Below are positions 1 to 6,975 of a stretch of DNA of 8,487 bases, piece after piece. Each line of letters starts with the position of its first letter. The first letter of the stretch is position 1. The stretch covers positions 1-8,487 of the forward strand of contig CAZMRK010000634.1 of NCBI GenBank assembly GCA_964568355.1, written 5' to 3'. The notes below the pieces were generated by a model that saw only the letters and a program-made list of their open reading frames with translations, did no database searches and was not told the origin of the DNA. The translations under genes were made by a program, and so were the position numbers. Origin of the DNA: JAJPJX01 sp964568355 (lineage in GTDB: Bacteria > Acidobacteriota > Terriglobia > Bryobacterales > Bryobacteraceae).

Positions 1-3000
1 CTGGTGATCGACAACCGGCGGATTATGGAACTGCCGCAGTACGACCGCAATGCGCTGGCGTTTGCGCAGCTTGCGCCGAACGTCAACGGCCAGTCCAGCA
101 CGGGCGGCTACGGGCAGGATTTCCGCATCAACGGCGGCCGCACCAACCAGACCGAGTACATTCTGGACGGCCAGCCGGTGACGACCGGATATAAGCACGA
201 CATTCCGCCATCGGTGCCCTCCAAGGAAGCAGTAGCCGAGTTTAAGGTTATGACCAACGGGCTGTCGGCTGAATACGGCCGGCTCTCCGGAGGAGCCGTA
301 ATCCTGGCCACACGCTCCGGCACGAACGAGTTTCACGGCAGCGCTTACGAATTTTTCAAGAACGACAAGCTGAATGCCAACCAGTGGAAATCGAACTGGC
401 TGGGCGTGGACAGAAGCGTGTTCCACGACAACGTATTCGGCTTCACGTTCGGCGGACCGGTCTGGATCCCGAAAGTGTACAACGGCAAAGACCGTACCTT
501 CTTCTTCGTGAACTACGAGGGGACGAGGCACGTGACCGGCAACAATGCGGAGCAGGCCTCGGTGCCGAGCATGCTGGAGCGGCAGGGAGATTTCTCGCAG
601 AGCCTGATCGACGCCGGTAACCCGGTGCAGATCTACGATCCGGACACGGGCCGTTTAGTGAACGGGCAACTCGTACGTGACCCATTTCCGGGGATGAAGA
701 TTCCACAGAGCCGGTTCGACGCGCTGGCGAAGATCTACACGGGCTACTATCCGGAGCCCAACACCACACCGCTGCCCAACACCACGAACCAGAACAACTA
801 CACGTATACCCGCAACAAGCCATCCAACAACAATCGCTGGACGGGGCGGCTGGACCAGAACTGGAATTCGAACCACTCGACGCACTTCAGCATCGCCCAG
901 TACGATTACAACCAGACCACACCGCGAGCCCTTTCCGCGCTCGAAGCCGTCGGGCTCGATACGCAGACGGCCTACACGGCTTCGGTGGAGCATGACTGGA
1001 CCATGTCGCCGACGACCATCTTCACGTTCCGGGCGGGGATCGTGCGCAGCCGGACTTTCAGCGGATCCACGGTCGAAGTGAACGACTCCGGGTGGAACCT
1101 GCCGGCCAACGTAATCAACCTGCTGGGCGGCACCGACAACGGGCGGACACCCGCGATCACCAATATGGCGGGGCTCACCGGCCTGGGCGGAGGAAGCCTG
1201 GACGACACGCGCGATACCGGCTATACGGGCAGCATCTCCGTCCAGAAGATGCGAGGCAAGCATACATTCAAAGCCGGCTACGAGCATCGCCGCTACTACA
1301 GCAACGAGATCACGGGCGGCAACTTCGAGATGTCCTCGGAGCGCTCGGTGACCGCGTTGTCCCCGGCCACCGCGGCCAGCACCGGCTCCCCGTTCGCCAG
1401 CTATCTGCTGGGCAAGGCGACCTGGGGCGACGGCAACCAGATGGCCGGTCCTGCCTCGTTGCAGACCTATCATGCGCTGTACTTCCAAGATGACGTGAAG
1501 CTGACCAAGCGGCTTACCATCAATGCCGGCCTGCGTTGGGACTTCGAGCCGCCGCGCACGGAGCGCTTCAACCGGCAGGTGTTCTGGGATCGCGACTACA
1601 CATGGGATATCCAGCCCAGTTCCGGCTGGAACTGGAGCCAGGTGGAACAGACCATCGGCCGCAGCCTGCCGCAACCGATCTGGATGTCGCAAGGGATTCA
1701 CGGCCGCGCGGCGGCGATGGGCACTTCGCAGTATCCCGGGCAGACGCTGGAACAGACCCGATACAATCACTTCGGCCCGCGGCTGGCGGTAGCATACCAG
1801 TTGACGCCGCGCACGGTGGTTCGGTCGAGCTACGGGCTCATCTGGCTGACCAAGACCGGTAGCTGGTTCCTGGGCTCGGCTCGCTGGAACGTCGGCTATG
1901 GCGATTCGGCGCGGCTGGCACAGGGCGGCACGGGAGACGGCGGCCTGACGTACCCGCTCACGTTTTCCGATCCGATGCCCGGCGGCGCGGGATATATTCC
2001 TCTGACCCGCGATGTGACGGCGCTGAACAACTCCGTGATGGGCAACTGGTGGCTATCGGAGACAGCCAAATTCAATAGCGGCTACGAGCACGATGTACAG
2101 TTTGCCATCCAGCGCGAGCTCGGTTCGGGCAACAACACCTGGGTGCTGGAGGTGGCGTACAACGGCAGCCTGGGCCGCGCGCTGCCTACCTGGATCGGCG
2201 TGGGCGAACACATTCTGCCGGACGCGTACCACAAGATCGGCAATCTGGGCTCCAGCCTGCTGACGCCGGTGCCGAATCCGTTCTACGGCCAGATTCCCGA
2301 AGGCACGGCTCGCAGCGGCCAGATGATTCCTCTGGGCCAGCTTTACGAACTCAATCCGCTGTGGTCGCAGATCTCGACTACGGGCGATCCGGATGGAACT
2401 TCCAACTACAACTCCGGATATGTGCAGATTGAGCATCGCTTCGCCCGGGGCTTCGGCTTCCTGGCGAACTACACGCTCGGCAAACTGATGGAAGACACCG
2501 GCGGCATCGACCACTCCACGCCGGGTAGCAACCGTTTTCCGCAGGCGGGGCTGGGGCGCAAGGACGTGTACTCGCTTTCCAACTCCGACTATCGCCACAA
2601 GCTGGTGCTCAACTATAGCGCCGAGCTGCCATTCGGCCGGGGAAAGCGTTTTCTCAACGACACGCAAACGATCGGCGGCCAGGTGCTGGACAAGATCGTT
2701 GGAGGCTGGACGGCTGCCGGAACGACCACGTTCCGCTCCGGGCAATACCTGCGCATCACCGGGTCGAACACGCTGTGGTGGATTGCGGGGCAGGCATCCA
2801 ACAGCGGCGAATCGGAACGGCCGGTCTTCGTCTCTCCCCGGGTGGCATACAACAACAGTGTCTCCGGACACCAGGCGCTGATCGGCTCGGCGAACCAGAC
2901 GTCCTACATGAATCGCGAGGCGTTCCGGCTGGCGGAAGCGACTCCGAATCAGTTGGAGATCGGCGATGTGGGCTGGGTGGATCCAGGCCTGGTAGGGCCC

Positions 3001-3213
3001 GGGTTCAGCCAGTGGGATTTCTCGCTGATGAAGAATTTCTACATGGGCAGCGAGAGCCGGTATCTGCAACTGCGGTTCGAAGCGCAGAACCTGTTCAATC
3101 ACATGAACGCGAGCAATCCGGACGGCGCGATCACCTCGCCTACGTTCGGGCTGATCCAAAACCAGAACGGCAGCCCCCGCCAGGTGATGATTGCAGCTAA
3201 AATCTACTTCTGA
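1..3213 (+). CDS. TonB-dependent receptor, Oar-like outer-membrane protein (5' end missing)
   Basis: Outer-membrane active transporter for a large substrate, normally powered by TonB-ExbB-ExbD. The frame is open from base 1, so the gene begins before the window; the internal GTG at 4 is not a credible start. The 1070 visible residues begin in the plug, with an LPQYDRN motif (residues 11-17) like the LPLNGRN of acidobacterial Oar-like receptors. An NGGR...YILDG stretch (44-57) and AEYGR..GG (90-97) follow, the usual plug signatures. The rest, rich in aromatic residues and alternating strands, is the beta-barrel, ending in the terminal phenylalanine (AAKIYF) expected for BAM-dependent barrel insertion. 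The missing part should hold a signal peptide and a carboxypeptidase-regulatory-like domain. Family members of this kind are about 1100-1250 residues, so most of the protein is present. Substrate is unknown; the neighbours suggest a carbohydrate or sugar acid, which is inference only. Confidence 0.93.
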   Translation: MVIDNRRIMELPQYDRNALAFAQLAPNVNGQSSTGGYGQDFRINGGRTNQTEYILDGQPVTTGYKHDIPPSVPSKEAVAEFKVMTNGLSAEYGRLSGGAVILATRSGTNEFHGSAYEFFKNDKLNANQWKSNWLGVDRSVFHDNVFGFTFGGPVWIPKVYNGKDRTFFFVNYEGTRHVTGNNAEQASVPSMLERQGDFSQSLIDAGNPVQIYDPDTGRLVNGQLVRDPFPGMKIPQSRFDALAKIYTGYYPEPNTTPLPNTTNQNNYTYTRNKPSNNNRWTGRLDQNWNSNHSTHFSIAQYDYNQTTPRALSALEAVGLDTQTAYTASVEHDWTMSPTTIFTFRAGIVRSRTFSGSTVEVNDSGWNLPANVINLLGGTDNGRTPAITNMAGLTGLGGGSLDDTRDTGYTGSISVQKMRGKHTFKAGYEHRRYYSNEITGGNFEMSSERSVTALSPATAASTGSPFASYLLGKATWGDGNQMAGPASLQTYHALYFQDDVKLTKRLTINAGLRWDFEPPRTERFNRQVFWDRDYTWDIQPSSGWNWSQVEQTIGRSLPQPIWMSQGIHGRAAAMGTSQYPGQTLEQTRYNHFGPRLAVAYQLTPRTVVRSSYGLIWLTKTGSWFLGSARWNVGYGDSARLAQGGTGDGGLTYPLTFSDPMPGGAGYIPLTRDVTALNNSVMGNWWLSETAKFNSGYEHDVQFAIQRELGSGNNTWVLEVAYNGSLGRALPTWIGVGEHILPDAYHKIGNLGSSLLTPVPNPFYGQIPEGTARSGQMIPLGQLYELNPLWSQISTTGDPDGTSNYNSGYVQIEHRFARGFGFLANYTLGKLMEDTGGIDHSTPGSNRFPQAGLGRKDVYSLSNSDYRHKLVLNYSAELPFGRGKRFLNDTQTIGGQVLDKIVGGWTAAGTTTFRSGQYLRITGSNTLWWIAGQASNSGESERPVFVSPRVAYNNSVSGHQALIGSANQTSYMNREAFRLAEATPNQLEIGDVGWVDPGLVGPGFSQWDFSLMKNFYMGSESRYLQLRFEAQNLFNHMNASNPDGAITSPTFGLIQNQNGSPRQVMIAAKIYF

Positions 3214-3221
3214 ACGCTGAT

Positions 3222-3240
3222 CGCGCGGCGGCACCGCGCG
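3222..3240 (+). terminator. GC hairpin just after the receptor stop; possible weak terminator
   Basis: A perfect 7-bp inverted repeat (cgcgcgg / ccgcgcg) around a 5-base loop starts 8 bases after the receptor stop codon. The only T-rich run nearby is ttctttt, about 10 bases beyond the stem, so this is not a classic intrinsic terminator. It could weaken read-through or protect the 3' end of the receptor mRNA, letting the receptor and the downstream aldo/keto reductase be expressed at different levels. In DNA this GC-rich a 7-bp stem can also arise by chance. Confidence 0.35.
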
Positions 3241-3264
3241 TAGTGCTACGTTCTTTTGAGAGTT

Positions 3265-4365
3265 ATGGGCGCCCAGCAGACGCGGCGCGGCTTCCTGGTT
3301 TCCTCCTCGGTCGGCCTGGTAGGCGCGGGGCTGGGGCCAGGGAGGTCCGGCGCATCCGGGGCAACGCTCAGCGAATACCGGCGCGGCGGTATGATTTACC
3401 GCCGCCTCGGCCAGACCGGCCTCTCTGTTTCGCTGCTGTCGTTCGGTTCTCACACGGATCCAGCAGACCGCCGACCGGGCGGTCCGAATCGCACGGTCCT
3501 CAGTCCGGAAGGGCAGGCTCGACGGGACCGCATTATCCTGCAGGCTTTTGACTATGGGGTCAACCTGCTGGACGTTTATGAAACCGAGGGCCAGTGGGAG
3601 CCGGCCGCCCGGCTGGTGAAAGACCGGCGAGACAAGGTATTGATCTCGCTGGCCCACGAGATTACGGCCAAAGACATCGACAAAGCCTGCCGGATGTTCG
3701 GCCACGTGGACCTGTACCGTTTCCATACGGCCGAGATCGATTCGCAGACGCTGCACAACTGGGACGTTCTGCGGAAGGCGAAAGAGGCGGGCAAGATTCG
3801 CGCGATCGGGATTGCCACGCATATCGAGCGCACGATGTCGATGGCGCTCGATGAGCTGGAAGGCATCGACTACCTGTTTTTCCCGTACAACTTCATTCAC
3901 GCGCGGGCGGACTACAGCCAGTTTCTGCCGGAGGCGATCCGGCGGGATGTCGGCCTGATCGCCATGAAGCCGCTGGCTTCGGGGTCCATTATGAAGCTGG
4001 ACCCGCGGGCACGACCGGGGATGAAGCCGGAATTCGAGCCGCTGCAGTTGTGGCAGCGTAGCAATCGGGCGATCCTGCCCGCAGCGGTGGCCGAGTTGAC
4101 CAAGAGCCTGGACCGGATGCCGGACGAGACGCTTTGCATGGCGGCCATGCGCTTCGCCTTTAGCCGGCCATTTCTGTCAACCGCCATTACCGGGATGTTC
4201 CACCAGACTTTGCTGGAGGACAACTACAAGGCGCTCACGCGCTATGCGGAACGTGGTCCGGAAGAGCATGCGGCGCTCGACGCGGCGCGAAGGCTGGCGC
4301 GGTTGGGGAAAGGCGATTGGTTGCCGGCGGATTACCGGTGGCTGGAGGAACAATGGGGCGCTTAG
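3265..4365 (+). CDS. Tat-exported aldo/keto reductase-like protein
   Basis: A 366-residue aldo/keto reductase-fold protein predicted to be exported folded by the Tat system. The N-terminus has a twin-arginine motif (TRRGFLV, residues 6-12) followed by a Gly/Ala-rich hydrophobic stretch. The barrel starts at about residue 43 with MIYRRLGQTGLSVS, a typical first strand. Further family landmarks are VNLLDVYE (99-106), VDLYRFH (148-154), IRAIGIATH (178-186), LIAMKPLASG (231-240) and STAITGM (305-311). Of the usual Asp-Tyr-Lys-His tetrad, D103 and H154 are present. Y105 lies two residues after the Asp instead of about five. The strand that normally carries the lysine reads VLISLAHE (125-132), with no lysine. 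The ATG at 3265 is chosen because it opens directly on the Tat signal and follows a GAGAG at 3258-3262, although spacing is short; an in-frame TTG at 3256 is less likely. Its end overlaps the cytochrome gene by 13 bases. Fold assignment is firm, reductase activity is not. Confidence 0.88.
   Translation: MGAQQTRRGFLVSSSVGLVGAGLGPGRSGASGATLSEYRRGGMIYRRLGQTGLSVSLLSFGSHTDPADRRPGGPNRTVLSPEGQARRDRIILQAFDYGVNLLDVYETEGQWEPAARLVKDRRDKVLISLAHEITAKDIDKACRMFGHVDLYRFHTAEIDSQTLHNWDVLRKAKEAGKIRAIGIATHIERTMSMALDELEGIDYLFFPYNFIHARADYSQFLPEAIRRDVGLIAMKPLASGSIMKLDPRARPGMKPEFEPLQLWQRSNRAILPAAVAELTKSLDRMPDETLCMAAMRFAFSRPFLSTAITGMFHQTLLEDNYKALTRYAERGPEEHAALDAARRLARLGKGDWLPADYRWLEEQWGA
4344..4348 (+). promoter_or_regulatory. 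Ribosome binding site of the tetrahaem protein gene
   Basis: GGAGG lies four bases before the ATG at 4353, inside the last codons of the aldo/keto reductase gene. It decides the start. An earlier in-frame ATG at 4317 would put 12 residues ahead of the signal peptide and has no comparable site. Its position inside the upstream gene suggests translational coupling. Confidence 0.7.
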
Positions 4366-5663
4366 GTCCGCTTGCTTACGCGCGCGGTTCAGTGGTGTTG
4401 CTGGGGTGCCTGATCGCGGCGGCGCCGGGATGGGCGCAGCAGGACGAGCAATTCCGGAAGGCTGGGGTTTGCGCGCGGTGCCACGTGATCTCCGTGGTGG
4501 AATGGGGCATCTCCCGCCATAGCGGCGCGAGTACCGATTGTGTAGCGTGCCATGGCGTGAGCAAAGGCCACGTGGTGGACGAGCGCAACAACATCAAGCC
4601 GGAACGGCTTCCCCATGGCGCGGCGATCGCCGGGCTGTGCGCGGATTGCCACAAAGACGGATGCCCGAAATCGAAGCAGAAGGGCGGCTGCCAGACGTGC
4701 CACCACGTTCATGCGCTGGTGAATCCGAACCGGCCGCCGGAGGTACGCGACCAGGCGCTCGAAAAGCGGACCGCGCAGTGGGAGCGGTATGCGCGGTATA
4801 TGAAGGCGGGCGATGCGGCCATCCAGGCGCAGCAATGGGCAAAGGCGCGCGATGCGTTTCAGGCGGCTCTGGGCGAGAGCCCCGGCGATCGTCTGGCGTC
4901 CCGCAATCTGCGGATCTGCGAGCGCCGGCTGGGTGGTACTCCGGCGGGATTCGAGATCGCCGGCGGCCGGATCGATGCCGCAACGGGGCTGCCGGCGGAG
5001 GTGCGCGTCGCCGGCCTGGGCATTCCGATGCTGCTGGTGGCGGGCGGCAGCCTGGAAATCGGCTCCGACCGGCTACCGGGATCAAGGCCCGTTCACACGG
5101 TGGCGATCGAGCCGTTTTACCTGGGCGAGTTCGAGGTGACGCAGGCAGAATGGCTGGCCCTGATGGGTTCCAATCCGAGCGCTCAAAAGGGCGACCGTCT
5201 GCCGGTGGATTCCGTTTCCTGGAACGACGCCCAGGCTTTCGTGAAGAAGCTGAACGAGCGGATTCCGGGGCACGGCTTTCGCTTGCCCACGGAAGCGGAG
5301 TGGGAGTTTGCGGCGCGGGCGGGCGCAAACGCGGATTCTCGGATTACCGAGGTTGCCTGGTTTGATGAAGCCGATAAAAAGGCGGCACAACCCGTGGGAA
5401 CGCGCAAGCCCGACAAGCTGGGCTTCTACGATCTGCAGGGCAATGTCTGGGAGTGGACGTCCAGCCTGTTCAAAGCGTATCCGTTCGACGCGGCAGACGG
5501 GCGCGAAGACACACAGACGGCCGGTCTGCGGATTCTTCGCGGCGGCGGATACGCGGACAGCGCGGACCTTTTAGATCCGGCGATGCGCCACGGCGACCGG
5601 CCTGACCGGCGCTTGCGGTGGAACGGTATCCGTCTGGCGCGCAGCGTGCCGACGCCCCGCTAA
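4353..5663 (+). CDS. Secreted tetrahaem cytochrome c / TPR / SUMF1-like fusion protein
   Basis: A 436-residue exported protein joining three modules. A signal peptide (hydrophobic core about 14-24) probably ends after PGWA (residue 28). Four CxxCH haem-c motifs follow: CARCH 40-44, CVACH 63-67, CADCH 96-100 and CQTCH 113-117. Extra histidines at 56, 73, 88, 118 and 120 could serve as distal ligands. Residues about 150-190 form one TPR-like helix pair (AGDAAIQAQQWAKARDAF). From about 225 to 430 is a SUMF1/FGE-type domain: VAGGSLEIGS, FEVTQAEW (260-267), FRLPTEAEWEFA (309-320), LQGNVWEW (361-368) and RILRGGGY (393-400). The two cysteines used by true formylglycine-generating enzymes are absent: D402 and L407 occupy the expected places after RGGGY. 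An electron-transfer or binding role in the periplasm is inferred. It is translationally linked to the gene before it and ends against the convergent Gfo/Idh/MocA gene. Confidence 0.88.
   Translation: MGRLGPLAYARGSVVLLGCLIAAAPGWAQQDEQFRKAGVCARCHVISVVEWGISRHSGASTDCVACHGVSKGHVVDERNNIKPERLPHGAAIAGLCADCHKDGCPKSKQKGGCQTCHHVHALVNPNRPPEVRDQALEKRTAQWERYARYMKAGDAAIQAQQWAKARDAFQAALGESPGDRLASRNLRICERRLGGTPAGFEIAGGRIDAATGLPAEVRVAGLGIPMLLVAGGSLEIGSDRLPGSRPVHTVAIEPFYLGEFEVTQAEWLALMGSNPSAQKGDRLPVDSVSWNDAQAFVKKLNERIPGHGFRLPTEAEWEFAARAGANADSRITEVAWFDEADKKAAQPVGTRKPDKLGFYDLQGNVWEWTSSLFKAYPFDAADGREDTQTAGLRILRGGGYADSADLLDPAMRHGDRPDRRLRWNGIRLARSVPTPR
4368..4387 (+). repeat. Short hairpin element, possible dispersed acidobacterial repeat
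   Basis: These 20 bases form an imperfect hairpin: an 8-position stem with one mismatch and one G-T pair, around a ttac loop. The reading frame passes through as PLAYARGS (residues 6-13 of the tetrahaem protein), the n-region of the signal peptide. It begins two bases after the stop codon of the aldo/keto reductase gene. From memory, near-identical LAYARGS-encoding stretches recur in acidobacterial genomes. I found no second copy in this window, so repeat status is unproven here. Confidence 0.35.
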
Positions 5664-6895
5664 GCCGGCGCTTTGCCGTAGTCTTTGATCTTCATCGGCT
5701 CGCCGCCCTTGAGCGCCGACTGATGGGCGATGATGCCCGGCATGGTGTAGGCGATCGCCTCCCAGACGTTCACGGCCGGATAGCGATCTTCCTGGATGGC
5801 GTGAATGAACTCGTTCACCAGGAAGGTGTGGGAGCCGCCGTGGCCGCTCTTCACCCGCATCGGCTCGGGCAGCATCTCCATGTGGTTCGGCTGATTGTAG
5901 GCCTCGATATTGACCTTGCCTTCCGGGTAGCCGTTGGCATCCAGCCCGGTCTTGCCATCTTTGCTGATGGTGATCACTGTGTTGGGGGATTTCTCGGGCC
6001 GCGCCATGATGTAGGACATGCGGTCGCCGTAAAACTGGCCGCGCTCGGTCTCGCCGTCGGCAATGTGCCAGCAGACGGCGATCCGGGCGCAATGGCCGCC
6101 GGAGGTCTTGAAGAATCCGGTGGTGTTCCAGAAAGGATTTTTGTACTGGTTGGTCTGGAGCACCTCGTGGCCGTCGCCCCATCCGACGGCCTGCACCTCC
6201 ACCAGCCGCTCTCCGGTGACCGGAATCACGATGCCGGTGGAGTGGGTGGGGTAATGCATGGGAGGAAAACCGTGGCGCCAGGTGGGGAAGCCGCGATCGT
6301 CGAACATCAGCGAGAGCAGTCCCTCGTGGTGGTACTCGGCTTCCGAATACATGATGGTGCCGAACTTGCCCTCCTTGGCCCACTGGCGGCAGGTGACGAC
6401 TTCGGGACGGTAGTAGCTGGTCTCCGCCATCATGTACTTCAGGCCGGTGCTCTTGACGGTTTCGAGAAGGCGCTCCAGTTCTTCGACCGACATGCCGGCA
6501 GGGACGGCGCTGATCACGTGCTTACCGGCTTTGAGCGCCTCGATATCCATCCACACGTGCAAGGGCGCGGGAGTAAAGACGCCGACGGCGTCCAGATCCT
6601 TGTGCTTGAGAAGGTCGCGGAAGTTCTTGTAGGTATTTCCACAGCGATAGACTTCGGAAAGGCGCTGCAAGCGGTCCGGCCGGATGTCACATACCGCGGT
6701 GACTTTGCAGTCAGGGTGGAGGTGCCACTGAAAGCTCGAGCCGAAGCCGCCGCCGACTATTCCCACGTTTACGGGCCGGCCGGAAGAGCGCTGCTGCGCG
6801 GCCGCCAGGCTGGAGATACCGGCCATACCGGCAGCGGCGCCCAAGCCGTGAAAGAGATCGCGACGCGAAAGATCCGATTTATCGTCCCGGTGCAT
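5660..6895 (-). CDS. Tat-exported Gfo/Idh/MocA family protein
   Basis: A 411-residue protein of the Gfo/Idh/MocA NAD(P)-binding family, predicted to be exported by Tat with its cofactor already bound, as is known for Zymomonas glucose-fructose oxidoreductase. The Tat motif is SRRDLF (10-15), with a hydrophobic stretch to about 33. The Rossmann start is VNVGIVGGGFG (42-52), with CDIRPDRL (69-76) at the second strand end. AGKHVISAVPAG (123-134) is where the family usually reads GKHVxxEKP: Glu and Lys are replaced by A130 and V131. The C-terminal domain has AETSYYRPE (157-165) and MHYPTHSTG (213-221); YPTH resembles the region holding the catalytic histidine in GH109 NAD-dependent glycosidases. 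The ATG at 6895 opens on the Tat signal and has AAGGAG seven bases before it. The stop overlaps the stop of the convergent cytochrome gene. It is probably the last gene of the minus-strand operon. Activity could be dehydrogenase, lyase or glycosidase. Confidence 0.9.
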   Translation of the reverse strand: MHRDDKSDLSRRDLFHGLGAAAGMAGISSLAAAQQRSSGRPVNVGIVGGGFGSSFQWHLHPDCKVTAVCDIRPDRLQRLSEVYRCGNTYKNFRDLLKHKDLDAVGVFTPAPLHVWMDIEALKAGKHVISAVPAGMSVEELERLLETVKSTGLKYMMAETSYYRPEVVTCRQWAKEGKFGTIMYSEAEYHHEGLLSLMFDDRGFPTWRHGFPPMHYPTHSTGIVIPVTGERLVEVQAVGWGDGHEVLQTNQYKNPFWNTTGFFKTSGGHCARIAVCWHIADGETERGQFYGDRMSYIMARPEKSPNTVITISKDGKTGLDANGYPEGKVNIEAYNQPNHMEMLPEPMRVKSGHGGSHTFLVNEFIHAIQEDRYPAVNVWEAIAYTMPGIIAHQSALKGGEPMKIKDYGKAPA

Positions 6896-6902
6896 ATGCT
6901 CT

Positions 6903-6908
6903 CTCCTT
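6903..6908 (-). promoter_or_regulatory. Ribosome binding site of the Gfo/Idh/MocA gene
   Basis: AAGGAG on the minus strand lies seven bases before the ATG at 6895, the strongest Shine-Dalgarno match in the window. It excludes the much longer reading that could begin near 7132, which would run through the end of the aldolase gene. Confidence 0.8.
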
Positions 6909-6975
6909 AGAAAGTCCAATCTTATGCCAAACGATGGCCGCACGGATGGAGACGTCGCCAGGAGGGGCGAGGGCT

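Noticed and set aside
655..1770. Minus-strand open frame of about 370 codons opposite the receptor
   Set aside because: Arg/Val-rich low-information sequence with no recognisable fold, antisense to conserved barrel sequence.
2053..3900. Minus-strand open frame of about 615 codons opposite the receptor and reductase genes
   Set aside because: It spans two genes and the gap between them on the other strand. It shows no domain motifs and is explained by codon bias of the real genes.
4398..4409. Lipoprotein signal at LLGC (residues 16-19) of the tetrahaem protein
   Set aside because: The hydrophobic core continues past this cysteine to a good signal peptidase I site (PGWA), and Leu is unusual at that lipobox position. 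Ordinary secretion is more likely.
4950..5642. Formylglycine-generating (sulfatase-activating) enzyme
   Set aside because: The fold signatures are present, but both catalytic cysteines are absent and no sulfatase gene is in the window.
5618..6910. Plus-strand open frame of about 430 codons opposite the Gfo/Idh/MocA gene
   Set aside because: Its translation resembles no family I recognise and it lies wholly opposite a gene with clear motifs. In GC-rich DNA the antisense frames of real genes often stay open.
6915..6930. Sigma-54-like promoter (TTGGCATAAGATTGGA, minus strand) before the Gfo/Idh/MocA gene
   Set aside because: The -24 half matches but the essential GC of the -12 half is missing, and the spacing does not fit.
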